NCBI RefSeq assembly: GCF_014269025.2
Contig: NZ_CP077094.1
Location: 992,001 to 1,056,000, forward strand
Length of the DNA: 64,000 bases
Reading direction: 5' to 3'
Source: Pseudomonas promysalinigenes
Lineage (GTDB): Bacteria; Pseudomonadota; Gammaproteobacteria; Pseudomonadales; Pseudomonadaceae
This document shows positions 25,585-33,464 of the stretch, in pieces. The position numbers and the translations under genes are program-made. The notes under the pieces were generated by a model. That model worked only from the letters and a program-made list of their open reading frames with translations. It was not told the origin of the DNA and searched no databases. How positions within the stretch are numbered: position 1 is the stretch's first letter; every line of letters starts with the position of its first letter.

Positions 25585-27222
25585 ATGGCAACCTGCGGCG
25601 AAGTACTGGTCAAATTCCTTGAAGGATATGGCGTAGACCATGTCTTTGGCATTCCTGGTGTACATACCGTGGAGCTGTACCGTGGTTTGGCAGGTTCGTC
25701 GATCCGCCACATCACCCCGCGCCACGAGCAAGGCGCTGGGTTCATGGCTGACGGCTATGCCCGAACCCGCGGCAAGCCTGGCGTGTGCTTCATCATCACC
25801 GGCCCTGGCATGACCAACATCACCACTGCCATGGGCCAGGCCTATGCCGACTCCATTCCCATGCTGGTGATCTCCAGTGTGCAATCGCGTGACCAATTGG
25901 GCGGTGGCCGCGGCAAACTGCACGAGCTGCCCAATCAGGCAGCGTTGGTGTCGGGCGTTGCGGCGTTTTCCCAGACGCTGATGAGCGCCGCTGACCTGCC
26001 TCAGGTGCTGGCGCGTGCCTTTGCCGTGTTCGACAGTGCACGCCCGCGCCCGGTGCATATCGAGATCCCCTTGGATGTGCTGGTCGAGCCGGCGGACCAT
26101 TTGCTGCCCGCCCGTGCGATACGCAGCGCCCGCGCAGGCGCAGCCCCTGGCCCTGTGGCGGCCATGGCCCAGCGCCTGGCCAACGCCCGCCGGCCACTCA
26201 TCCTGGCCGGTGGCGGTGCGCTGGCGGCGGGCGCGCCGTTGGCGCAGTTGGCGGAGCACCTGCAGGCGCCTGTCGCCCTGACCATCAATGCCAAAGGGTT
26301 GCTGCCGGCCGGCCATCCACTGCAGATTGGTTCGACCCAGTCACTGGTTGCTACCCGTGAGCTGGTGGAGGAGGCCGATGTGGTATTGGCGATCGGCACC
26401 GAACTTGCCGAGACCGACTACGACGTGACCTTCAAGGGCGGCTTCAAGATTCCAGGCAGCCTGCTGCGAATCGACATCGACCCCGACCAGACCGTGCGCA
26501 ACTACCTACCGGAACTGGCCCTGGTCGCCGATGCCCAGTTGGCTGCCCAGGCGTTGTTAGAGGCCCTGCGGTTGCTGCCAGCGCCACCCTGTGATGAAGG
26601 TTGGGGCGCTGCCCGTGCCCTGCGGTTGCGCAAGGCCATGGCGGCCGGCTGGGATCAGCCCACCTTGAGCCAGACCCGCTTGCTGACGAGCATTTTGCAG
26701 CGCCTGCCAAACGCGATCCTGGTAGGGGATTCGACCCAGCCGGTGTACACCGGCAACCTGACCCTGGACATGCAGGCACCACGCCGTTGGTTCAATGCAT
26801 CGACCGGTTACGGCACGTTGGGCTATGCGTTGCCTGCTGCAATGGGCGCTTGGCTCGGCAGTGCCGAACAGCCCAACGAGCGTGCGCCTGCGGTCTGCCT
26901 GATCGGCGACGGCGGCATGCAGTTCACCTTGCCGGAACTGGCCAGCGCCGTAGAGGCCAAGGTGCCCCTGATCGTATTGCTGTGGAATAACCAAGGTTAC
27001 GAGGAGATCAAGAAGTACATGGTCAACCGCTCGATCGAACCGGTGGGCGTGGATATTCACACCCCCGACTTCATCGGGGTGGCACGTGCATTGGGCGCCG
27101 ACGCCGAGCAGGTTGACGATGTCATGCACCTGCAGGCTGCACTGGGCAGGGCAGTGCAGCGCCAAGGCCCGACGCTGATCCAGGTCGATCAGAACGCCTG
27201 GCACGCCGCAGTCACGGGCTGA
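25585..27222 (+). CDS. ThDP-dependent enzyme, acetolactate synthase-like (2-ketoarginine decarboxylase candidate)
   Basis: A 545-residue ThDP enzyme. The catalytic glutamate is E48 in ITPRHEQGAGFMADGYAR, the central FAD/DHS-like domain spans ~190-320, and the cofactor motif runs from GDGGMQFTLPEL to LLWNNQGYEE (about residues 440-475). True acetolactate synthases are usually longer and paired with an ilvN-type subunit; none is here. Sequences like this are often named 5-guanidino-2-oxopentanoate decarboxylase (AruI), which acts on 2-ketoarginine in the arginine transaminase pathway; I cannot tell whether that holds. A divergent LysR gene is the likely regulator. Confidence 0.75.
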   Translation: MATCGEVLVKFLEGYGVDHVFGIPGVHTVELYRGLAGSSIRHITPRHEQGAGFMADGYARTRGKPGVCFIITGPGMTNITTAMGQAYADSIPMLVISSVQSRDQLGGGRGKLHELPNQAALVSGVAAFSQTLMSAADLPQVLARAFAVFDSARPRPVHIEIPLDVLVEPADHLLPARAIRSARAGAAPGPVAAMAQRLANARRPLILAGGGALAAGAPLAQLAEHLQAPVALTINAKGLLPAGHPLQIGSTQSLVATRELVEEADVVLAIGTELAETDYDVTFKGGFKIPGSLLRIDIDPDQTVRNYLPELALVADAQLAAQALLEALRLLPAPPCDEGWGAARALRLRKAMAAGWDQPTLSQTRLLTSILQRLPNAILVGDSTQPVYTGNLTLDMQAPRRWFNASTGYGTLGYALPAAMGAWLGSAEQPNERAPAVCLIGDGGMQFTLPELASAVEAKVPLIVLLWNNQGYEEIKKYMVNRSIEPVGVDIHTPDFIGVARALGADAEQVDDVMHLQAALGRAVQRQGPTLIQVDQNAWHAAVTG

Positions 27223-27224
27223 AC

Positions 27225-28145
27225 TCAGCTGGCGCTGGCGCGCAGCCTGGCGACGTCGCGGATCGGTGGAGCGCCGTAGAGTCGGCTGTATTCGCGGCTG
27301 AACTGCGACGGGCTTTCATAGCCTACCCGATACGCGGCAACCGCCGCTTCCAGGCCGTCGTTGAGCATCAGCCGCCGCGCCTCCTGCAACCGCAGTTGCT
27401 TCTGGTACTGCAACGGGCTCATGGAGGTGACGGCCTTGAAGCGGTGATGCAAGGTCGAGATGCTCAGATGCACCTCGCGCGCCAGTTGCTCGATGCGTAG
27501 CGGCTGCTGGTAGTTCTGGTTAAGCCAGGTGATGGCCTGACAGACCCGATGGGTCTGGCTATTGGCCAAAGCGATTTCGTACAGGCGGTAGCCCTGCGGC
27601 CCGCGCAGCAGGCGGTAGAGGATCTCGCGCCTAATCAGCGGCGCCAGCATGTCGATATCCCGCGGAGTGTCGAGCAGGCGCACCAGGCGCAGCAGCGCGT
27701 CGAGCAGTTGCGGGTCGGTTCGCTCGACATACAGGCCACGGCCGGAGGGCAGATTGGGCACCAGCATCGGCCCGCTTTCAGCGATCAGCTGGCTGATTTC
27801 GGCAGGGTCCAAGTCCATACGAATGCCAAGGCTCGGGTTTTCCGGGCTGGCGTCGAGCTTCACGCCGCTCAATGGCAGGGTTACCGATACCACCATGTAA
27901 TGCAGCGGGTCGTAGGCATACTGTTCATCGCCCAGGAACAAGCTTTTGCTGCCCTGGGCCAGAATGCACAAGGCCGGTTGGGCCAGGGTCGGCACCGAGC
28001 GCACGTTTTCGGTATAGCGCACCAGGTACAGGTCGTCGATGGCTGAGGCGGGGCCATGGGGAGCCGTGGCGTGCTTGCTTATCAGCTGGGCCAACTCCTG
28101 GCGCTGCACTTCCAGGGTTGGATCGATGGACGGGGCGGTGGTCAT
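27225..28145 (-). CDS. AraC-family transcriptional regulator
   Basis: A 306-residue protein with an N-terminal AraC_N sensing domain (residues ~30-185, including LYLVRYTENVRSVPTLAQPAL) and a C-terminal double HTH of AraC/XylS type (residues ~205-300: ITWLNQNYQQPLRIEQLA, then VGYESPSQFSREYSRLYG). Start chosen at the ATG at 28145; upstream codons of the frame do not look like the family. It lies tail-to-tail with the ThDP gene (two bases apart) and is divergent from the monooxygenase-domain gene, with a long palindrome between. Confidence 0.9.
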   Translation of the reverse strand: MTTAPSIDPTLEVQRQELAQLISKHATAPHGPASAIDDLYLVRYTENVRSVPTLAQPALCILAQGSKSLFLGDEQYAYDPLHYMVVSVTLPLSGVKLDASPENPSLGIRMDLDPAEISQLIAESGPMLVPNLPSGRGLYVERTDPQLLDALLRLVRLLDTPRDIDMLAPLIRREILYRLLRGPQGYRLYEIALANSQTHRVCQAITWLNQNYQQPLRIEQLAREVHLSISTLHHRFKAVTSMSPLQYQKQLRLQEARRLMLNDGLEAAVAAYRVGYESPSQFSREYSRLYGAPPIRDVARLRASAS

Positions 28146-28216
28146 GATGGCTTTCCTCTGCTGACCGACGCAGCATAGGTTTGGGCAATGGCCGACGCTA
28201 GTCGAATGCTGCACGT

Positions 28217-28256
28217 CGATTGCCTGATCCTGCCGCGCAGCAGGATCAGGCAATCG
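28217..28256. repeat. 17-bp perfect inverted repeat with a 6-base loop
   Basis: CGATTGCCTGATCCTGC (28217-28233) and GCAGGATCAGGCAATCG (28240-28256) are exact reverse complements around CGCGCA. There is no following T tract. It sits between the AraC gene start (28145) and the monooxygenase-domain gene (28348), where divergent promoters are expected. Confidence 0.75.
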
Positions 28257-28347
28257 CTGAGCAGTAATGGCCTAACGCGTGGCGCGTGCCAGCACCTAAC
28301 CTTGGCAGCCTGGCTTTTCCGTCCGCCTGCTTCAAGGAGATCGTGCT

Positions 28348-28641
28348 ATGACCCAGCGCCAACCGGTCACTCACCTGGCTTTCATTCGTGCCTGCAGCGG
28401 CCGTTCCGCCGAACTTGGCGCACGCCTGCGCGACCTGCTCGAACCGTCCTTGCAGACCCCGGGCTGCCTTAGCTTTACGGTGCAGCGTTCCCAGGCCGAC
28501 GCCGACCTGTGGCTGCTTAGCGGTAGCTGGCAGGACCAACAGGCAATGACGGGCTACTTCGCCTCGCCCACCTTGAATGTGTTCGGCGAACTGGTTCAAG
28601 CGCAGGTAGTCAGCAGCCTGGACTTGCATACCTTCGATTGA
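28348..28641 (+). CDS. Antibiotic biosynthesis monooxygenase (ABM)-domain protein
   Basis: A 97-residue single-domain protein of the dimeric alpha+beta barrel superfamily (YgiN-like). Typical features: a first strand HLAFIRACSGRSAELGARL, a central block TPGCLSFTVQRS, and a C-terminal helix with QQAMTGYFASP. Such proteins oxidise quinols or act as small cofactor-free monooxygenases, but many are uncharacterised. The ATG has AAGGAGATCGTGCT upstream. It is divergent from the AraC regulator, which makes control by it plausible. Confidence 0.8.
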   Translation: MTQRQPVTHLAFIRACSGRSAELGARLRDLLEPSLQTPGCLSFTVQRSQADADLWLLSGSWQDQQAMTGYFASPTLNVFGELVQAQVVSSLDLHTFD

Positions 28642-28686
28642 AAGGCGGTTAGAATGCTGCCCCTCAATCAACAGGCGCAGGGCAAC

Positions 28687-28920
28687 ATGGCACGCAGAGA
28701 ATTCCCCCATTTCGAAGCAGTTTCGGCGATGGTTCCGGTTGAGGGCGGCGGCTATAACGCTGCTATCGCGGTCAAGGCCCTGGGTATGGGCGGCGCTGCG
28801 CGCTTTCACAAGGTACTAGGCGATGAAGTCTTCAAAAGCGCTATGGCGGCTGACGAAGCCGCCTGCGCCGAGCTTGCACGCCTGCAGGGCGTGAGCGAGG
28901 AAGGCGAACTGATCTGGTGA
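28687..28920 (+). CDS. Small conserved protein of unknown function
   Basis: A 77-residue protein starting at the ATG at 28687 (MARREFPHFEAVSAMVP). I rejected the in-frame ATG at 28654 because it lies in a promoter-like TTAGAAT. The body contains a Gly/Ala-rich middle (VEGGGYNAAIAVKALGMGG) and a helical C-terminus (EVFKSAMAADEAACAELARL). No signal peptide or membrane segment is seen. I do not recognise the family. The stop touches the stop of the convergent flavin reductase gene. Confidence 0.7.
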   Translation: MARREFPHFEAVSAMVPVEGGGYNAAIAVKALGMGGAARFHKVLGDEVFKSAMAADEAACAELARLQGVSEEGELIW

Positions 28921-29526
28921 TCAGGCCTGTGGGCGAGCCATCTTGAACAGGTTGCCCAGCTCGAAATAATCCGCTGGGCCACCGCCACGCAGGATCGGTT
29001 CGGCCGCGGCGGTGTCGTAGATACCGTCCTTGAGCAAGTGCTCGGCAATGTGTACCGCCACCACCTCACCCAGGATCAACCAGCTCGGCACCAGTTGCTG
29101 GTCGGCGCGTGTGAGCTGGACGATCTGGGTCACCTTGCACTCGAAAGCCACCGGCGTTTCGCCCACGCGCGGCACTTTGACGATACTCGACGGCACTGCC
29201 GTAAGGCCGCTCAGTTCGAACTCGTTGACGTCGGCAGGCACAGCCGCGCAGCTTTGATTCATTTGCTCGGCCAATGGGCGGGTCGCCAGGTTCCAGACGA
29301 ATTCGCCAGTCTGCTCGATGTTGTTCAGGCTGTCTTTGCGCCCGACGCTGCAGAAACCGATGATCGGGGGGATGTAGTTGAAGGCGTTGAAGAAGCTGTA
29401 GGGCGCAAGGTTCAACTGGCCATCTTGGCTCTGCGAAGAGATCCAGCCGATGGGGCGCGGACCAACGATGGCATTGAAGGGGTCGTGTGGCAGGCCGTGG
29501 CCTTTGGCGGGTTCGTAGTAGTACAT
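28921..29526 (-). CDS. Flavin reductase-like FMN-binding protein
   Basis: A 201-residue protein of the flavin reductase-like superfamily. Diagnostic blocks: NAIVGPRPIGWISS (residues ~19-32, FMN phosphate binding), NLAPYSFFNAFNYIPPIIGF, then GEFVWNLAT and FECKVTQIVQL. Members reduce or merely bind FMN; some serve two-component monooxygenases. No partner oxygenase lies next to it apart from the small ABM protein on the opposite strand. The first codons read MYYYEP, with the ATG at 29526. Confidence 0.85.
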   Translation of the reverse strand: MYYYEPAKGHGLPHDPFNAIVGPRPIGWISSQSQDGQLNLAPYSFFNAFNYIPPIIGFCSVGRKDSLNNIEQTGEFVWNLATRPLAEQMNQSCAAVPADVNEFELSGLTAVPSSIVKVPRVGETPVAFECKVTQIVQLTRADQQLVPSWLILGEVVAVHIAEHLLKDGIYDTAAAEPILRGGGPADYFELGNLFKMARPQA

Positions 29527-29584
29527 CTTGCCGACATCCTGGGGAAGGGTGGCCTAGTGTGCCAAGCATTTGCTCCCCTGAAAA

Positions 29585-29610
29585 TGATCAAGCCCGGCCG
29601 AAGCCGGGCT
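29585..29610 (-). terminator. Hairpin after the repeat-protein gene
   Basis: AGCCCGGC (29591-29598), loop CGAA, GCCGGGCT (29603-29610); on the minus strand it is followed by TTGATCATTTTC, an interrupted T tract. It lies 19 bp past the stop of the gene at 29629. Confidence 0.6.
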
Positions 29611-29628
29611 GGTAGCACGCAGCAGCAC

Positions 29629-29991
29629 TCAGCTGATGCGGTGGCCATTGGTGCGGTCGAAGCCATCTTCGGCAAAGCGCTGCGCATTGGTGTGATCGAA
29701 ACCGTCTTCGGCAAAGCGTTGTGCGTTGGTGTGATCGAAACCGTCTTCGGCGAAGCGTTGTGCGTTGGTGTGATCGAAACCGTCTTCGGCGAAGCGTTGC
29801 GCGTTGGTGTGATCGAAACCATCTTCGGCGAAGCGTTGTGCGCCAGTGTGGTCGAAACCGTCTTCGGCGTAGCTGGCAGATTGACTCACTGCTGCAAAGG
29901 TGTGTGCACTGGTACGGTCGAACCCATCTTCAGCGAATGCGCCAGCAGCGAAAACCGAGAGGGCCAGGGTCAGGATCAGTTTGCTTTTCAT
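29629..29991 (-). CDS. Secreted protein made of 13-residue tandem repeats
   Basis: A 120-residue protein. A clean signal peptide ends MKSKL...GAFA, with cleavage after A20. The mature part starts EDGFDRTSAHTF and, after a short spacer, consists of six units of AEDGFDHTNAQRF (residues 42-119), four of them identical at protein level. The DNA repeats every 39 bp, so copy number can vary. The unit mixes acidic (ED), aromatic (F) and basic (H, R) residues. Short Pseudomonas proteins with similar repeats exist and carry vague names; I know of no proven role. Metal or heme binding through the histidines would be a guess. A terminator follows; the gene appears monocistronic. Confidence 0.8.
   Translation of the reverse strand: MKSKLILTLALSVFAAGAFAEDGFDRTSAHTFAAVSQSASYAEDGFDHTGAQRFAEDGFDHTNAQRFAEDGFDHTNAQRFAEDGFDHTNAQRFAEDGFDHTNAQRFAEDGFDRTNGHRIS
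29635..29868 (-). repeat. Six tandem 39-bp coding repeats
   Basis: Six consecutive 39-bp units encode the 13-residue repeat of the secreted protein. Units 2-5 are nearly identical at DNA level, as seen in the recurring GCGTTGTGCGTTGGTGTGAT on the + strand. Confidence 0.9.
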
Positions 29992-30542
29992 GGTGGTGCT
30001 CCTTGGATGTGGGGAAGTTTGTTTCTATGGATTCAATGCTACGCCTATTAATCCGATAAAAAAGCGCAAAAATTGGCGTTTAAAAATCGAATTAGTAGAT
30101 GTTTTGGTCGGCACCTAGCGTTCATCTGCTTTTGCACGTGCATATGCGTGAGAGACGTCAAGGGCTAGGGCGGCGAGGTGCTTCACCTGCATTTGCAGGA
30201 TGAGATTCTGGGATTAATCGTGAGTTAAGAACGTGAGATATACATCACTGCTTTGGTCGGCGACCCTGATCGGCATTTGCTGAAAATTGCCATCGCCTGG
30301 CGCTTGGGTGAACCCTCGACGTCACAAGGATCCAGCAGTGCATCAATGAAGCTTTACCTGGCTGGGAATTCTGACTTGCATTGTGTTGGGCACCGGATAG
30401 GGGGGGCAACGCTGCAGACCACTCACCAACGTCAGCCGCGACAGGCATTGAGAACGTTGCTATCAGTCGCAGCTCAAGCAGCGCCGACGCGTCGTTCGAT
30501 AGCATAGGCGCACGAATCTGCAGCCCAGCTTTTGGCAACCAT
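29992..30542. other. Intergenic stretch of about 550 bp with no clear gene
   Basis: The right part includes 60-100-codon open frames on both strands, but they lack ribosome-binding sites and family resemblance. The left part (30040-30250) is unusually AT-rich for this genome and holds a palindrome CCTGCA-TT-TGCAGG (30186-30199). I cannot name a feature. Confidence 0.5.
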
Positions 30543-30579
30543 AAAAAAGGGGCGTCCGTTTCACGGAGCGCCCCTTTTT
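30543..30579. terminator. Strong bidirectional terminator after the MHS permease
   Basis: AAAAAGGGGCGTCCG, loop TTTCA, CGGAGCGCCCCTTTTT. The A- and T-flanked stem would stop transcription from either side; its main client is the permease gene ending at 30596 on the minus strand. Confidence 0.9.
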
Positions 30580-30595
30580 CAATCGCACGACCAGG

Positions 30596-31915
30596 TCAGT
30601 CGGTGGTAATCCGCGAATGCTGCTTGGTGTCTTTCATGGTGGCGTACACCAACAGCGAGCAAGCGATGCACGCTGTGACGTACCAATAGAAGCCGCTCTC
30701 CATGCCTACGCTCTTGAACCACAGGGCAACGTACTCAGCGGTACCGCCGAAGATCGAGACGGTCAGCGCATACGGCAGGCCAACGCCCAGGGCGCGGATT
30801 TCAGTCGGGAACAGCTCGGCTTTGACCACTGCGTTGATCGAGGTATAGCCACTGACGATGATCAGCGCCGCCATGATCAGGAAGAACGCGCCCCACCAGG
30901 TCTGGATGGTGTGCAGGGTGCTGAGAATCGGCACGGTGAACAGGGTGCCAAGTACGCCGAAGGCGATCAGGATCGGGCGTCGGCCGATCTTATCGGAAAG
31001 GCCGCCGATCACCGGCTGCAGGCACATGAACAGGAACAGCGTGGCTGCCGAGATGGTGGTCGAGTCACTGATGCTCATACCCACGGTATTGACCAGGTAC
31101 TTCTGCATGTAGGTGGTGTAGGTGTAGAAGGCCAGTGTGCCGCCCATGGTCAGGCCGACCACGGTCAGCAGTTCCTTGGGGTGGCGCATGAGGGTGCGCA
31201 TCAGGCTTTCTTTGGCCTTTTCCTTCTTGGTGAAGGAGGCGGTTTCTTCCATGCCGCGACGCAGGTACAGGGCGACCACCGCGCACAGCGCACCGATCAC
31301 GAAAGGTACACGCCAGCCCCAGGCATACAATTGCTCAGTGGTCAGGGTCTGCTGCAGGATGATCAGTACCGCCAGAGCAATGAGCTGGCCGGAAATCAGC
31401 GTTACGTACTGGAAGCTGGAGAAGAAGCCACGGCGGTCCTTGCTGGCCATCTCGCTCAGGTAGGTGGCAGAGGTACCGTACTCGCCGCCGACCGAAAGGC
31501 CCTGCATCAGGCGTGCGATAACCAGCAGGATCGGCGCGGCGACGCCGATGGTTTCATAGCCTGGGGTCAGGGCGATCACCAGGGAGCCGGCGCACATCAG
31601 CAGCACCGAAGCCATCAGCGCAGCCTTGCGGCCCTTGCGGTCTGCATACAGGCCCATCAACCAGCCACCGATTGGGCGCATCAGAAAGCCCACGGCGAAG
31701 ATCGCGGCAGTATTGAGCAGTTGAGCGGTGGAGTCGCCAGCCGGGAAGAAGGCCTTGGCGAAGTACAGCGAGAATGCAGCGTAAACGTACCAGTCGTACC
31801 ATTCGACCATGTTGCCGATGGACCCACTGAAGATCGATTTAAGGCGGCTGGCGGTGGTTTTTTCAGCAGCGGGCGCGACGGCCGCCCCGGCTGGCAGGGA
31901 GGTGGCGTTATCCAT
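30596..31915 (-). CDS. kgtP: MHS-family permease, probably for alpha-ketoglutarate
   Basis: A 439-residue MFS protein of the metabolite:H+ symporter group. Signatures: SIGNMVEWYDWYVYAAFSLY in helix 1, GLYADRKGRKAALMAS in loop 2-3 and [21 protein letters not shown] in helix 4. It resembles alpha-ketoglutarate permease KgtP and is a paralogue of PcaT in this window. Start at the ATG at 31915; the frame extends further upstream but that part is polar and Pro/His rich. A sigma-54 promoter and two enhancer-like dyads precede it, and the genes directly upstream encode a sigma-54-dependent activator and its sensor, so it is very likely their target. Confidence 0.88.
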   Translation of the reverse strand: MDNATSLPAGAAVAPAAEKTTASRLKSIFSGSIGNMVEWYDWYVYAAFSLYFAKAFFPAGDSTAQLLNTAAIFAVGFLMRPIGGWLMGLYADRKGRKAALMASVLLMCAGSLVIALTPGYETIGVAAPILLVIARLMQGLSVGGEYGTSATYLSEMASKDRRGFFSSFQYVTLISGQLIALAVLIILQQTLTTEQLYAWGWRVPFVIGALCAVVALYLRRGMEETASFTKKEKAKESLMRTLMRHPKELLTVVGLTMGGTLAFYTYTTYMQKYLVNTVGMSISDSTTISAATLFLFMCLQPVIGGLSDKIGRRPILIAFGVLGTLFTVPILSTLHTIQTWWGAFFLIMAALIIVSGYTSINAVVKAELFPTEIRALGVGLPYALTVSIFGGTAEYVALWFKSVGMESGFYWYVTACIACSLLVYATMKDTKQHSRITTD

Positions 31916-31974
31916 CTGGGATACCTTCTCGTTGTTTTTGTGGAGCGCGCCGAAGCGCAGCTTGCCAAGACAAT

Positions 31975-31990
31975 TGCAGAAGCTGTGCCA
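31975..31990 (-). promoter_or_regulatory. Sigma-54 promoter of the permease gene
   Basis: On the minus strand TGGCACAGCTTCTGCA matches the -24/-12 consensus TGGCAC-N5-TTGCA except for one base. The GG and GC doublets have the required spacing. It lies about 60 bp before the start codon. Confidence 0.85.
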
Positions 31991-32090
31991 AACGGGTGCA
32001 TGGCGATCCAAATGGGGGCGCGGAGCCGGTGCAGGCTGGGCTTTAGGTGAGAAGTGCCGTGGGCCTTGGAGGGGCAAGCCTGTGTGAGTG

Positions 32091-32138
32091 AGCGGATTTC
32101 CGCTTATCGCGCTGCGCACATGAGCGAAAAACCGCTCA
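32091..32138 (-). promoter_or_regulatory. Two dyads, candidate DctD-type enhancer sites
   Basis: AGCGGATTTCCGCT (32091-32104) and TGAGCG-AAAAAC-CGCTCA (32121-32138) lie about 100-150 bp upstream of the sigma-54 promoter, normal enhancer distance. The first resembles the core of rhizobial DctD sites. The second overlaps the end of the activator gene. Confidence 0.65.
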
Positions 32139-33464
32139 TTGCACGAAGTCCTCACGAACAATTCCGTGACGCTGCATCTTTTCGTTCAGGGTGCGGCGCG
32201 GCAGTTGCAGCGTCTGCATCACTGCTTTGATTTCCCCTGCGTGCTGGCGCAAGGCTGCACGCAGGCACTGAGCTTCGAAAGCTTCCATCTGCTCCACCAG
32301 CGATGGGCCGGCAGGGGCGACTTCGATATTCGGCGAGCCCAGGCCCAGCGCGTGGCGCTCCGCTGCGTTGGCCAATTCCCGTACATTGCCTGGCCAATCG
32401 TGGCACAGCAGCTGCGAGAGTTGTGGACCGCTCAACGGCGGCGCCGCGCGTCCTAACCTGGCAGCGGCCGACTGTGCAAAATGCTCGAACAGCAGGGGTA
32501 TGTCTTCACGCCGTTCGCGCAGCGGTGCCAAGCGCAACTCCGCCACATTCAGGCGATAGGCCAGGTCCTCGCGAAACCGCCCGGCCCGCGCCTCTTCGAG
32601 CAAGTCAGGTTTGGTGGCGGCGATGATGCGCAAGTCGACGCTGATGCTCTGGTTGGCCCCTAGCCGCTCCAGTTTCTGCTCCTGGATCACCCGCAGCAGC
32701 TTTGCCTGCTGGGCCAACGGCATGCTTTCGATTTCGTCGAGAAACACCGTGCCGCCGTTGGCGTACTCCAGTTTGCCGATGCGTTTGCCCTGCGCACCGG
32801 TGAATGCACCGCTTTCATGGCCGAACAATTCGGCTTCGAACAGTGATTCGGGGATGGCTGCGCAGTTGAGCGCCACGAATGGTTTGTCGGCGCGCGGCCC
32901 GAAGTCGTGCAGGCAACGCGCTACCCGCTCCTTGCCGCTGCCGGTTTCACCGCGCAGCAGCACGTTGACTGGCAAGCTGGCCAGGTCCAAGACCTGCCTG
33001 CGTAGCTGCTGCAAACCTTGAGACATACCCAGCAAGGTGGTTTCCAGCCGCGACTTGAGGTCGGCCTGTTCATGCAGGCGGCGGTTCTCTAGCACCAACT
33101 GACGCTTTTCCAGTGCCCGTCGCAGGCTCCCGAGCAAGTGCTGTGGGGTGAAGGGCTTTTCCAGGAAGTCATACGCACCACTGCGCATCGCCTCCACCGC
33201 CATCGGCACATCGCCGTGGCCGGTCAGCAGAATCACCGGCAGGTCCGGGTCATCCAGTTGCAGGCGCTCGAGCAGCTGCAGGCCACCCATGCCTGGCATG
33301 CGTACGTCGCTGATGACCACGCCGGCAAAGTGCGCAGGCAGTTGCGCCAGGCAGTCCTCGGCGCAAGCGAACAACTGCACGCTGAAGCCAGACAGGCTCA
33401 GCCACTGTTCGACCGCGGTGCGGATGCTGGCTTCATCATCCACGACGATCACCGAGTTCAACAT
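32136..33464 (-). CDS. dctD: Sigma-54-dependent response regulator, DctD/MifR type
   Basis: A 442-residue NtrC-family regulator. Receiver domain at residues 1-120 with phosphoacceptor D53 (VVISDVRMPG); AAA+ domain ~145-375 with Walker A GETGSGKERVAR, the sigma-54-contacting SGAFTGAQG loop and Walker B GGTVFLDEIES; Fis-type HTH at the C-terminus (LPRRTLNEKMQRHGI). It would activate the permease gene just downstream. In P. aeruginosa the related MifS/MifR pair controls alpha-ketoglutarate uptake, so the dctD name is conventional rather than a proven substrate. It overlaps the sensor gene by seven bases. Confidence 0.9.
   Translation of the reverse strand: MLNSVIVVDDEASIRTAVEQWLSLSGFSVQLFACAEDCLAQLPAHFAGVVISDVRMPGMGGLQLLERLQLDDPDLPVILLTGHGDVPMAVEAMRSGAYDFLEKPFTPQHLLGSLRRALEKRQLVLENRRLHEQADLKSRLETTLLGMSQGLQQLRRQVLDLASLPVNVLLRGETGSGKERVARCLHDFGPRADKPFVALNCAAIPESLFEAELFGHESGAFTGAQGKRIGKLEYANGGTVFLDEIESMPLAQQAKLLRVIQEQKLERLGANQSISVDLRIIAATKPDLLEEARAGRFREDLAYRLNVAELRLAPLRERREDIPLLFEHFAQSAAARLGRAAPPLSGPQLSQLLCHDWPGNVRELANAAERHALGLGSPNIEVAPAGPSLVEQMEAFEAQCLRAALRQHAGEIKAVMQTLQLPRRTLNEKMQRHGIVREDFVQ

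Noticed and set aside
24598..26316. Single 572-residue protein fused to the LysR domain
   Set aside because: The N-terminal ~280 residues are the antisense of the ThDP gene. The true start is the ATG at 25473.
29635..29868. Possible CRISPR array
   Set aside because: Units are contiguous with no spacers, their length matches whole codons, and they lie inside a coding frame.
29038..30051. Long + strand frame across the repeat region
   Set aside because: It is open only because the 39-bp repeat lacks stops in several frames. The minus-strand frame has a signal peptide and regular repeats, so it is the real gene.
30245..30538. Open frames on both strands in the gap before the MHS permease
   Set aside because: No ribosome-binding sites, no family resemblance, and atypical composition.
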